Positions 1 through 11,740 of a stretch of 64,000 bases of DNA are shown here, piece by piece. The notes under the pieces are model-generated. The model did not search any database and was not told the origin of the DNA. It saw nothing but the letters and a program-made list of their open reading frames with translations. Location: contig JAHREC010000016.1 of the NCBI GenBank assembly GCA_020081605.1, positions 1,240,001-1,304,000 of the forward strand. The letters run 5' to 3'. The translations under genes and the position numbers were made by a program. The DNA comes from Albifimbria verrucaria. Its lineage: Eukaryota > Ascomycota > Sordariomycetes > Hypocreales > Stachybotryaceae. How positions within the stretch are numbered: position 1 is the stretch's first letter; every line of letters begins with the position of its first letter.

Positions 1-777
1 CATGAAGATCTTGAATGCGCGCGGAACATCACGCGCCATATTTGTACTGCAAAGGCCTGGGCAGGTTGCATTGACGACAATATTCGGGTCATGCTCAGTA
101 AGAAGCTGAGCGATACCCTTGGTAGCATATCATGTAGCAAGCTTTATGAAAAGGTATTGTTGAATAGGATACCATCTGGCTTCGTCGTTGAAATATTGTA
201 TTAGTTCTGACTATCTAATGGAAGCTTCTTTTCGTCAATTGTGAATATGACTATACTGTTCAAAATGGAGATATGTGGGTAGGAGCCATTGGGCGAAGGG
301 TGTTTAGCTGCCTCACGTAGCCTAGGCAACAATGGTAACGCTAATAATACAGATGATAGCAAGTTAATTTGGACCGACAACTCGTGCCCATCTGGTGTTT
401 TGGCATATTTCTAGGGCGCAACACCTCCAGCAAGCTGGACAACGTATATGGCTGGAACGCGCCGACTCACTCGCTCTGCAAAGCCCTTTACAGACTCGAA
501 GCTAGCCAGATCCACAGCTTCGATAATGAATATATTAGGGAGCAGCCTGTTTGCTGTATGATCGCAGACGTAGCCTGCTCACCCTTTTCCACCGTGCGGG
601 TGCCAAGGATAAGTGGATTGGCACCCAGTTCCGCATACTTGATCGCTGCATTGGCACCAAGCCCCTCGCCGTAGGCGCCTGTTACCAGAACGGCCTTATC
701 TTTGAAGGAGAGACTCGGAGATTGCGGGTTAGCTGGGGGTGTCGAGCATTATACCAAAGCTCCTTGATTGACGCCAT
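1..777 (-). pseudogene. Short-chain dehydrogenase/reductase (SDR) remnant, cut by the left edge
   Basis: Read on the minus strand, this starts at an ATG at 777 (MASIKELWYN) and contains the SDR nucleotide-binding motif around KAVLVTGAYGEGLGANAA near 630-690, then a VDLASFESVKGFAERV segment and an APxKYAKTPDGHELSVQIN segment near 370-500, and a C-terminal NATCPGLCSTNMARDV segment near 20-70. These are the landmarks of fungal SDRs found in secondary-metabolite clusters. The frame shifts at least twice (about 700 and about 490), a TAG interrupts the APxKY segment near 410, and a TGA lies near 130, just before the region where the catalytic Tyr-Lys would be. The frameshifts could be sequencing errors like those elsewhere in the window, but the in-frame stops are substitutions or real decay. 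The C-terminus lies outside the window. Confident on family; fairly confident it is dead. Confidence 0.7.
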
Positions 778-1786
778 TTTCTGATGATGCTGCGAAGCAG
801 TGGAGGAGAATAAGCCGGTCAGGTGAGCAAGGCAGTACCAACATGAAGGGAGTTGGTGAAAGTTCAGGTCAGCTGGCAGGGGACCAGCCAGGTATCTGAT
901 TCTATTTAACCAATCTCGGCTCATTAGAGGTAATGGGTCGGGCGTGTCATCCGAGCACTCGTTGGTAGGTCACTGGACCGCTCTTTGTACGGAGTACGCG
1001 GACCAGTCTATAGAGTAGATCGTGTTGGTTGTACAATCTTGCATTCAGTTACCCTGATTCCATGTGTTAGGGGTGTGCATAACCACGCACTCAAGCAAGG
1101 CTTCGAGCACCATGTATCATTGAGAGAGCAGTCGTGCGAGCTACCCATGCACTTTCATCTAGATGGTTGAGTGTTGCAACGTCGGTATCTGGTTGATATC
1201 AAGCTCATGCTCACTAAGGCGCGGCAAAAGTGCAGCGCTCAAGGAATAATTGGATGTGGGCAAGTCGAACTGTGATACTAGTTTCATCTCATATCTTCCT
1301 GATGTTCTCATGACCCTTAAGTAACCGACTTTGCGATCTAAAGTGCAATGTTGTTTTGTCCTAATAAAGTATTGTAATATATCGGAAGAGTGTGGTGTAC
1401 ATACTGATACTATATAAAACCCAGCTTGCCCATGGAAAGCCTAGATATAATGATATTCGGCTTCATGATGAAATGTATAGTATTAACAAGGAAATATTTA
1501 TAATTGTTTATCTCGCACCTGCTTTGTTCCAGGTAACCGAGATGTATATGGATATAGTCCAATTGCTCGACTGAAGTCATCATTACCTACTAGGCTGAAA
1601 CATACATTAGAGTTCTTTGCTAATCCAGGTAATACAAAGCTAGGCGTCTGATGCATATATCTCGTGATGCCAAGACCAGAAGGCCTACCCCAGCTGCTTT
1701 GGTCATGCTGGGATGTTTATTAGAGATCTCCATGATGGTGGCGTGTGATAGTACTAGGTATATACTGAAACCTAACTCATAGTTGT
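778..1786. other. Intergenic, no gene seen
   Basis: About 1 kb of AT-rich sequence with only short open frames that resemble no family I know. It separates the SDR remnant from the 3' end of the first NLR gene. Confidence 0.4.
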
Positions 1787-4700
1787 TTAACGAGACCAAA
1801 ATACAACAAGATCATCAAAGTCGCCTTCATTCAGCTCTCCAAATCCTCCATCATTCATCACTTCTCGGTGCAAAGCCTTTGCCTTCTCAATCCATTTTGC
1901 CCTTGTTCATCAGAAGCACCTTTCATCTGGAGCAAATGATTTCCTTTCAAGAAAGACGTACGAGCAACTTGATTCCTATACCATGGTTTGCTACCCCATA
2001 TCCTGAGTGCTCTATCCAGGTTCTCTCTGTACAAGTAAATAAGAATCTTAACGACATTAGATTGGACTTTTAATTATACTCACTGTGCTAGTTCATGATT
2101 GTTTTCCTCAATATGATGACTGGCAATTTTATGACAGAGGTCCGCTACTCTATGATGGTACCCCCAAGAGTGGACTCGAGCTGAACAAGAGCAGCTTGGT
2201 GGAGGTCAAAACTCTCCTTCATTAGACTGCGATACTTGTTCACGTCTCCGGCCCTTCTTGCAGCTTTAGCTTTGCTGGCTTTAACGTTCCCGTAACCATG
2301 GAGAATTCGACCTGTCCTGATGTTTGTTAGTTAGGCTTGGAGGCTTATGACATACGTAACATACTTGTAAGAGACCCTGTCCATCTTGCCAAATGCGTCT
2401 TCCCTTTCCTTCAAAGCTGTGGCGAAAACATTTTCAGCATCGTCAAGCTGTCCCTGCAGCCAATAGCTCAGCCCAAGGTTTGCTGCTGGAAACCCAAGCA
2501 TATCTACGTGAAAGTCTTCCAAGGCCTTAAACATCTCTAAGCTCTGCTTGAAGTATTCAGTAGCCAAAGCAAGCTTCCCCATCATAGTATAGGCAATCCC
2601 TATCTGGCTATGAGCAGCTGCCAGCCTCACATCGGGTTTTCCTATCTTCTCGGAGATTTGTTTCCGCATTTGTAAGAGAATGAGATTATTTGAAAGGCAC
2701 CCAGGACCATCATTTATCTCGTTAGCAACTGCGCCGAGAGTGTAGTAAATGTCACTTAGGATTTCCTGATGATTAGGCGGTTTATCCTCGATCTTACCAA
2801 ACAGCTCAAGCGCGTGCTCAAGATAAGACTTTCCCTGGAAGGAAAATCCACGTTCGTGGAGGTAGCTATATTCGATAGTCAGTCCGTGTAAAATTGTATT
2901 GTGAATAAGGGGCTAGCACTTACGCGCCTCCATCTTGGAACAGCCTTACCACGCTCATTGCATGGTCGCGGGTTGCCCAATTCTTCTTGTGTATTTGGTA
3001 GAGTTTGTGGATGTGTTCAACGTGCGGGAACAGAGCTTCACATTTCGTCCACCGACTGGTAGAGTGCCGATTTTCGAGTTTGTCATTGAATGGCCATGCC
3101 GAACACAGAATATCCACCACGATGTAGAAATTATTGTATAATTCATTCGGGGTCATGCAAACCCTGCATTCCTGTGCCACGATGCGATGTATCGACAGTT
3201 CCCTCGTGTCTTTGTTCCTTTTCACGATCGAACATGACAAGAGAGCATCTTTCGCCTCTTCGAATAAGTCTAATTCGGCGAACCATAACGACTTGTTGTC
3301 CGAAGAATTGGTTGCAACGAAAAGATTCTCAGAGATGCGATCTGGGCTAAGCATTGAGAGCAGCCTCAAGAGTTGAGAAGCATTGAGAGGTAAATCATCA
3401 AAGTTCCATGCTGTGGCTAAAGGTTGACCATAGCGTTCGAGCTGCGCGTGGTTATCCATCCGTCGTAAGCTTCGATAGAGGGTATGATAGTTTTCTAGGA
3501 ACTGCTGCAATGACCAAGAACGGCGGCGAATCACACCAGCCATTTGCACAATAGCAAGTGGCAAACATCCTAACTCGCGTGCCATGTCCAGGGATGCTTG
3601 ATTCTCGGCATCGCTTCTACCACAGCCCGTCACCTTACGAACAAACTCAGATGCATCAGAATCTGGGAATGGCTCCAGGTCTATTCCGGGCATCGTAAAG
3701 GATCGAAAGGCTTTCGCAAAAGGATCTCTACTAGTAACGAGGATAGATCCTGCTCCACCTTGTGGCCAGTAGTCCGCCAACAAGTTGAGGTTATCTGCGT
3801 TGTCGAAGACTAGTAACCATGGATCCGTCGCATTAGCGAACCAAGTTTTCGCGATTTCTCGGTTAGCGACTAGATCTTCTACTTGCTCTTGGGGTTGTAT
3901 CTTAAGTGCTTGTGCGATCTTAGCATAGCTAGAAGCCAATTGAGAAGGTTCAGCAGCATCAACCCAGAACATGGCCGGGAATCGAGACATATTGCGGTAG
4001 AACCATTCAACAGTAAGCTCTGTTTTCCCTACACCGCCCATTCCGCATACAGCAAAATGTCGGGATACAGAAGCCCCAAGGCAATCTGCGGGCCATAGAT
4101 GGCAATCAAGTTTCTTTAGCTCATCTACACGACCGAAGAAGTCGGGGTTCCGTGTGTATCGTGGCAGTATACATGCAGGAAGAGTGCCTCGAGAATTATG
4201 TCCTGTGCTACGACCCGAAGACGTATTGGAAATGCTAAGAGCATGAATAGAAGGGTAAGAGTAGTCTAGTGAGATGAGAGGTTAGGATTACTGGACATAA
4301 TGGTCTTGAAAAGAATTATGAAACATGGACTATGGAGAAGTACTTGATATGTGTGAGAAATTGGAAGAGGAACGGCCGGAAGAAGTTTCTCCATGCGATT
4401 GTTCAGCTTGAGCCGGTGGCGGAGGCGTTGGGAGCATAGCTGGAAATATAGAAACACCTCTCTGGCTCTCTGTTGCTCGGGAGGAAACCGAGGCAGTTCC
4501 TGTTCGTCACTTAGCACCTTTCTAAATGTTTAGGCCTTGATCACCAACTCACTCTTGACTGACTTGAACAGATCGTGGAGATAGGCGAGTATTCGGTTGG
4601 CTTGGTTCAACATGCTGAAACGACAGAGATCTGCATGCGCAAACTCCAACTGCAATAGTTCTTCGCGAGGCAGAGATGTCGTGCAAAGGTTTTTGTCCGC

Positions 4701-5571
4701 AAGCTAAGGCCAGTCAGCGGTGTGTGATGTAGACCAAGACAAACCAATAGAAGACGAGGGGTGCGTGATCATCCACACTAAATAGACCGGTATCTCACCT
4801 TCACCGACTTTGCCCGAAGCATTCGACGGCCGACTTTTGTTTCCTCTCCGTCATACACCGATAGCACAGATATTGGCAATCTGTTTATCAGAAATTCTGT
4901 ACAAAGGCTAGAAATCTGATAAGCGTCGTTGGCACGGGCTTCTACGGGTGAGAATGGTTTAAAGCTGCCCTTCTTGTTCCCAAGGGATAGAGCTATGTCC
5001 ATGCACCTGTCTAAAGTCCCATGATCATCCGCTGCGCTATGTGGAGTCCCCAGAAATATTACGCCTAGGATGTTATCAAGAAGTTGTTGAAAGCTTTCTT
5101 TCCGAAGACAAGCTGAGTTTAAAGCCTGGATCTTAATTAGCTGATGACAGGAGAGATTCTCCAGCACCTCGAACCTTCTTCAACAGAAGCCCTCCAAGGC
5201 TATGGCAGACGAAAATAGTGCGGTTTCCTAAATCAGAATCAGAGTTGATTCACTCGTCAATTTCAAGCTGCTCGTTATCTTAGAGACGCTAGGAGCAGCA
5301 TTTACCGGTGAACGTGCTGTTTTTTGTTGCAGAAGGTCGATCAAGTGGTATCCCAGGTCTAGAAAAGCACCCCAGGTTTTCAGATCATCCAGATTGTCAA
5401 AGTAATCGTATGTTGATATGGAGATGCTGGAGATCGAATCAAGATCGCTAGGCAAGAGACCTAGTGCTGCTGGGATACCCCAGTCATCGGCAGGCAGTGA
5501 GCTGCAGCTTGCAATCGTGATGATGCTGGTATGAAGTTTGTCAGCTCATTATCAACCCCATTAAAGAGCAT
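1787..5571 (-). CDS. Fungal NLR 1: SesB-like alpha/beta hydrolase, NB-ARC, TPR
   Basis: An intracellular STAND-type receptor of the kind linked to fungal incompatibility and cell death. N-terminal hydrolase: IITIASC strand, nucleophile motif IFVCHSLGGLLLKK (about 5190), then GVIFLGTPHSAAD (about 5050), the usual SesB layout. The linker (FAHADLCRFSMLNQANRIL) leads to NB-ARC: FFGRVDELKKL, Walker A CGMGGVGKTELTVEW (about 4010-4050), Walker B WLLVFDNADN (about 3800), sensor SILVTSRDP (about 3740), GLPL-like CLPLAIVQMAG (about 3550). The TPR part (about 1800-2800) includes ALATEYFKQSLEMFKAL and ends DFDDLVVFWSR at 1787. Several introns are visible. Frame breaks at poly-C 2161-2165, poly-T 1895-1898 and after the intron near 5228 are each fixed by adding one base. 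The start at 5571 is uncertain, because one base must also be missing near 5530-5565. All key NB-ARC residues are present, so I treat it as functional. Paralogue of the gene at 26601-30293. Confidence 0.85.
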
Positions 5572-6388
5572 CTCCGAATTTTGCAGCTCACTCAACCTCA
5601 ATTCCCTTCGATGTAGGGTATGTGATTTTGTCTATTTGCCGGAGAGACTTTTCTGGCAACTGCATACTAGATACCAGCCGCTCTCTTCCGCGCGCTGCAA
5701 GACGGCACAGGAAAAGTAATAATGATAATCAACGCGAGTGGTGGAGAGTGCAGCAGTGTCGTGGCCGCCACTGGACAGCTGAGTAGATGGTAATGTGACA
5801 GCTGTTTGGAATACAGTGATCTGACGATTTGAGGCGGTGCGAGTCACTGGGCTGCGTTTCCGGTGCAAGGTTGAGCAGCTGTTTCAAATGTAGAAAAATC
5901 ATCTGCATCTCATATCATCTTGCCCGTAGTTATACATATCTGACAAGAGAAAGACCAAGATGATATGTCACAAGGCACGAAGTGACCCGTAGAGCCTCTT
6001 GTGCTGTGTTGGGTTCATTCTGCACCGAATGTTGGAAGCTGGGGAATGAGGCTCTGTGAGGAGAATGTAGCACGGGCCGGACCCTGTAAGTTCAGCCCAA
6101 CATGCTCGACCCCTAGTCTTTGAGAGAAGACGCAACTGTGGGAAAAAGACTGCGAGCCGAATGCTAGGGCGTGTGCGCAGTATACTTCGCCGTACGATGC
6201 ATGCCTGGGTGCTTCGTATAGGCGAATGCTTCAGGAGGGAAGGGGTGGAAGAAGTGCATGGGGTATGCGCGCGAGAGCGGCCGACAATATGAATAAATAA
6301 TTGAGCTTCCCGGCTGGCAAAGCAAGCCTTTCTTGTCTCGTTTTCTCTTTGTTTCGGCAACCGTCAAAGCCCGCTTCAAAAGCAAAGC
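5572..6388. promoter_or_regulatory. Divergent intergenic region between NLR 1 and the first AsaB-like gene
   Basis: About 0.8 kb between two genes transcribed away from each other, so it must hold both promoters. I see no distinctive operator. Open frames on the minus strand here have no recognisable product. Confidence 0.4.
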
Positions 6389-7518
6389 ATGCATTCAATG
6401 GGAAATGAACACAAACCATCACAGGGGTCAGACAGACACGGGGCACCAGTACAGTCAGAGCTAACCTTCCTGCAAAAGTCCCCTTTGGGATCTTGAGAAA
6501 CCTTACAGATTGAGGTATATTCCTTTTGGAGATATCCCAAGGACAAATATTTTGTTGGAAACATTTGGTGTCAGCCTCTACGATATCAGACCGTCCATCG
6601 CAAACCTCTCGCTTGACGTCAATGGATATGAGATACACCATCTTGATAGCCGCCTTGGATATGCAGACTTCTTTGAATATGAAAAGGTTCACTCAGTCTA
6701 CATGAAGGAGGTGCAGGAATTAGTGAAGGAGGTCTGCAGGGCCAAACATGCACATACTCTCGACTATGAGGTGACTCACTATCAACTCCGCGGTGAGATC
6801 TGATTCAAAGCTGACGAACGACAAGCTTCGACGGCGGCATGAGGCGTTCCCGGTGTCAACAGGCCAGCCTTATGCTTTTGGGCAGCCCACCCTCCTTACA
6901 CACATTGGTACGCCCCAAACCACCCTACCGCGTATTGGCAACTAATAAGGGGCGAGACATCACGTTGTGTGGACTTGAAGAACTAGTAAAGGGAATATAC
7001 AGGGAGGCGGCAGGAGAGATTCTGAAGAGTAGGGTCCAATGCGTTACGTGGGTATTTTCATCGTACACCCTGCCTTTTAAGCGGTACTAAACCACAGGTT
7101 CAGTGTATGGAAACCACTAAAAGGCCCAGTAAAAGACTGGCCTTTGGCTTTATGCGACTCCAGGTCTTTGGAAGATGCGGACATCGTCCCGGCCGATGTT
7201 GTGTATGAGAGGGTTGTAACTGAAAATGCCATGATTCATCATAACAATGAACAGATATGGCACTACTTGGCAGACCAGGAGGCGTCCGAAGCCCTCATCT
7301 TCAGAGCCGCAGATAGCTCAACAAATACTGCCAGCCGTAAGAGTGTTACCTCCGTGTGCTGGCATCACCCTGTTAATGGTGGTTATTTAGGTTGCGCTCA
7401 TGGGTCATTCCGTCTGCCTGGAGCAGCGGAAGGTCCACCACGGGAAAGTATTGATGTGCGGGTGCTTGTCATGCATGCAGACATCGAATATCCCACTGCA
7501 GCGGATTGGTTCACATGA
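6389..7518 (+). CDS. AsaB-like hydroxylase/desaturase 1 (CmcJ/GA4-desaturase type)
   Basis: Belongs to the fungal AsaB family (related to gibberellin GA4 desaturase and cephamycin CmcJ proteins), generally found in secondary-metabolite pathways; substrate unknown. Landmarks in order: ELTFLQKSPLWDLEKPY, YDIRPSIANLSLDVNGYEIHHL, FPVSTGQPYAFGQPTLLTHID, VWKPLKGPVKDWPLALCD, then CAHGSF and PPRESIDVRVLVMHADIEYP at the end. Introns interrupt the gene near 6772-6830, 6908-6958, 7045-7098 and 7338-7390; the last, with a clean GT..TTTAG, restores CAHGSF. The N-terminal frame breaks at AAAA 6474-6477, where one extra A joins LQK to SPLW. The start at 6389 gives about 25 residues before the domain and may be off. 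Paralogue at 21923-23071; closest neighbours are NLR 1 (divergent) and the amidase (same strand). Confidence 0.8.
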
Positions 7519-9285
7519 TGGCGTTAGCGCCTCACAGGAGGAAGGAGCTCTGGGTTTATTTACCCGTGGTTTTAATATTTGAAACTTAGTGCTTTAACGG
7601 AATGCCTACAAGCCTCCAAGCCAACCTCTGAATGAATTGTCTTTTCCTAGTCAAACCAGATGATCAGCCCTCGCGAGAGCGGACGTAAACGCCCTGACAG
7701 GGGACCTTTCACCACCCTAGATATCCTTGCATGGTGCGCCTCCAATCGTTGCAGCTGGCGAGGATGCCATGTGACGCGGTTTGCTAACAGTATCGCCGTC
7801 TTGGTACAGCATGGTACCCTGCGGGCAGCCGTGGGATGGTACAGCACTATTCGTCTGTGCCGGGGCTAGTGAGACTTCCACGGCTGAGCTTTGGCAGGTG
7901 AAGAGGGGTGGGCATGTTGGATAACAGCAATTTGGCTTGGCGAGAGCAGCGAGGAGAACAAGACCTCTGATGGTCAGATGAGAAGATTAATGTATTCCTA
8001 CGAATACATTTGTGATGGTGGGGGCTTGGTGCTTATAGCCCGTGCTTTTGCCTCTGTTTGCTCCATCAGCCTCATCAGCCTCATCACCACGCCTTCTTTT
8101 CCACACCTCATTTCCGCATTTTTGATCCTCGATCAACCACGACAAGGCTCGGGAACTCGGTGTATTGCTGAAGAAGATCTGCACGGGTGCGGAACGCGCA
8201 CTTGAGTAGAAAAACCAAACGTGTCACGGCCTGATTGGTACTGCATGTGCAAGTCGGCGGTATCACACAAGTGAGCCAGCCCGGTCGACCCGGTGCGGTC
8301 CGCACTTGACCCCACTTCGGCTGAGTTGAAACCGGTCAAGCATCCACGTCCTCCGGCTTGGAGACGGGTCGTGGCCTGTGCCGAATCGGAAGGGAGGGTT
8401 GCTACGATTGCGTTGACTGGCTGGATTCTGTGGATTGTCTCCGACTGACCAATCGCTGCCTGCATTGCACCTGACCGGTCTCCTAACCGCCCACACGATG
8501 TGCAAAATGTTGTTCATGTGTAATAGTACTGTACGGTAGTGGTAGCGATGCAATACCTGGGTAGCAATGGGTAAAAGGATAAGATATGAGTGATAGGAGG
8601 AGGTGGTGGCGCGAGTCACCTGCTCCATTCTGCACCTACCTCACCTCACCCAGGTGGCTATACCGAGCCAAGGTACCTCGCTTGTGTCTCCTCTTGATTG
8701 CTTTCCTTTCACCACCCACACCCCTCCCTCGTCTCACGCTTCCCACCATCACACATTACAGGACAGCACAGTACAGTGCTGTAACTATACACAAATGCAT
8801 AGTCCTGTGTCCGGCTTGATTTCAACTCGAAGAGGCGAACAGCTACTGTGATACACCCTCGGACTGAGCCATGACCTCGGTGTTTTCTTTGCAGCCCCCT
8901 CAACTAACAAGTCCCGGTGGCCATTCCCCATCGCTAGGCCACGTCTGCAAGCAAGCAAACAAGCTGCTTGCTTTTTGTAAAGGCGATCAGCTATTACGTC
9001 TCCGCAAAAAAAAAAGCAGCCCATCTGCGCACCTTTTGTGATCGTCATGCCTGCAAGGGTGTTGGATTGTTTGCAGCCTGCTACGGCGGCCTCTATTCAT
9101 TTGACTGACAATGGGCTTTCCCTGACAATCGACCAAGCTCACTACATCTTGGTCAATCGAGTAGGTTACATTGGAGGCGAGTTCATGGCTTTCAAAGTCT
9201 AACTTATTTTTCTCTGCCTTTGCTCTAAGGAGTCGATCCTTTCCACAGCCCGGCCCACACCCATCAAGACTCGCCGTTTTTCGTT
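7519..9285. other. Intergenic, no gene seen
   Basis: About 1.8 kb with only short overlapping open frames on both strands and no recognisable domain. Contains a short CATCAGCCT repeat near 8065-8090 and an A10 run near 9007. Likely 3' flank of the AsaB-like gene plus promoter of the amidase. Confidence 0.4.
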
Positions 9286-11555
9286 TTGCTCCCGATTCCC
9301 CGTGGCAACAGCGTCAGCGACTCCTACCTCCGAGACTTTCGAAGAACTCATTTAGAACCAGACGATATCTTCCAGCCTGTATTCCTTACCCGTATAGTCT
9401 TCTACGGCGCCAAAGAGACCGATGTTGACCTCGAGCCTTCGGCAGTGTCACTTCTGGACAGTTGGGAAACCAAACAATGGCACTTTACCGAAATAAAAGA
9501 TGTATTCGATAACTACGCACCTGGTCCTTATGTATCCCATCAGGGGTAATATGGGAACCGTGGAGAGTATATGAGGATTCAAATCTCGCCATGACCGTTT
9601 CATTCTTGCCGCAAACAACCCCTGACGGCGAAAGGTATCTATCAGCGATATCTTTGTTCAAGAAGAAGCGCACCTGACAATTTGACAGCTTGCATGAACT
9701 CGATAGTACCCTCACATCAAATCACATCAGGATGGCAGTACCTTCTCGATGTTATTCAAGTGCTAAAAGAGTTTCAGACAAGCCATTGCTGGGTGCCAGA
9801 ATTGTCGTCAAAGACATATTCGATATCCAGGGCTCTAAAACCTCACTCTGCAACCGTGCGTGGCTGGACTATTACCCTCCCAAAGCAAAGACTGCTCCTA
9901 GCATTGAGAGACTCCAGGCGCTTGGTGCCATCATTGTTGGCAAGACTCGTCTCAATGCCATGATAGTTCGAGAGGAGACTATGGAGTGCGTTGAATTTAT
10001 TGCTCCATTCAACCCTAGAGGTGATGGGTATCAAACCTCTTCAGGAAGTAGTAGTGGTAGCTGTGTGGCTCTCACCGCTTACCCCTGGCTTGATTTTGCT
10101 TTAGGGTCTGACAGTCAGTCAAATTACCTTTCCTTGATATTTGGGTCCCAAAACCTCTTGACCTGTCCCGACATTATCACCAACTAACTTCTACGCTTAG
10201 CAAATGGGAGCTGTCGAAAGCCAGCATACTGGATGGGATGCTATGCAATTCGGCCCACTACAGGTGTTATAGACACACAGGGTGTTGCTTCGTTTTGTCC
10301 GTATGTTGCGTCCGGGTCTAGCCATACACAGCAGAATACTGATATTTTAGCTTCTACGATGTACCGTCTTTCTTTGGAAGGGATATATCTCGCTTCAAAG
10401 AGTTTGCAAGCCTCTGGTATGGCGATTCGCCTAAATTAATAAAGCGTGTCCCATCACATGCAGTAGGTCCACACCAACGTCTTGATGATCCACGAATACT
10501 GAGTAACTTATGATTTGCCAGACAAAACGTCGAATCCTATACCTCACTGACTACCTACCTACGCCGAATGATGCCCAGTCGAGTTTAATCGAGTCGTTCA
10601 TTCAAGATCTTGAGAAACTTTTAGGGATCGAGCGGACCGAGCTGTCTCTTGCTGAGATGTGGCGAAACACTGCCCCTGAACCCATTAATGACATCAATCT
10701 GCCCGTGTACTTGGAATCTGTGAGTCAAAGTAGCAGAGCTGTACTTGTCTTCAAAGATCTAATGACTCTTAGGCTGCCACGATGCCCTATTACAAAGATG
10801 CCTGTGGCATTCTGAAAAAATTTGCTGATGATTACCAAGTCAAGTTTGACAAACGGCCGTTCTTCCACAAAGCCTTAAGATGGAGATGGTTAGTACCTCT
10901 CCCTTTAAGCAGTTGAGGACTGTCTGTTCTTACAAACAGTCTAGGGCATTGGCAGACAAATTGACTCTAGAAGAGCGGAACCAAGGATGGGAGCGCATCC
11001 GCACCTACAAGCAGTGGCTTCTCCAGAACGTCTTTAAAGAGGGAACTATTGTCATTCTTCCGATAGACGAGGGAAAACCGAATAGCAGGGAGAACCCTCC
11101 GCCGTAAGTGATTTTCCTGGACCCTAAGCGCCTTTACCGACATGCTAACATTGCAGCAACAACAGGCCCTTTGCACTTGTGAATGGTTATCATCCTCTAT
11201 ATATGTCTCCAATAGCTGGCACACCTGAGGTGTCCGCTCCTAGTAAGAAGTTTGAGCCCCGTCAGATTTGTCACAACACTAATCGTGGCTTAGTTGGCGA
11301 AATCTCCTATGACTCGGAAATAACTGGAAGAAAGGAGCCTCTACCTATTAGTGTTTCAGTGGTTACACCCCTGGTAAGATGATGTACTGCTCGGTTGTAT
11401 CTAGATTTCACTTTGTTTACTGACAAATGGATGTAGGCACCGATCTAGATCTCATCGACCTTGTACACAATGTGTTGAGGGCTGGAGGAAAACCAACCGA
11501 TGTAGCAACAGGGCGATCAATACTAGGAGAGGGTGGCAGGGCTCATCAGAAATAG
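9286..11555 (+). CDS. Amidase-signature hydrolase with an N-terminal fungal extension
   Basis: Hydrolyses an amide bond through the Ser-cisSer-Lys triad. The Lys lies in LLGARIVVKDIFDIQG (about 9800), the cis-Ser in TSSGSSSGSCVALTAYP (about 10040-10085), and the nucleophile Ser in NGSCRKPAYWMGCYAIRP (about 10205-10255), which is joined across an intron with ends GTCAGT..CTTAG. After that come KRRILYLTDYLPTPNDAQ, AATMPYYKDACGILKKF, QGWERIRTYKQWLLQ, EGTIVILPIDEG and C-terminal GTDLDLIDLVHNVLRAGGKP, all normal for this family. The N-terminal 120 residues (PDDIFQPVFLTRIVFYGA) match the extension seen in fungal Arp1/amidase-type proteins. Frame breaks occur near 9345, 10300 and 10390. The start at 9286 is a guess. 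Catalytic residues look intact; substrate unknown. Confidence 0.75.
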
Positions 11556-11740
11556 CAGCTTTAGTTGGGGGTTTGGAACCGCCTGGTCTGACCATTATAT
11601 CCCTGAACTCACATCGTTTGGTTCAACATACCTACCTCTGTCGCATTTCATCCCTTATTTAAGCACTGGGCTGCTAAGAACATCCAATGCTGAATTTTAC
11701 CCCAAAGCGCAGTTATTTGTTCGATAAGCAAGTACTACCT

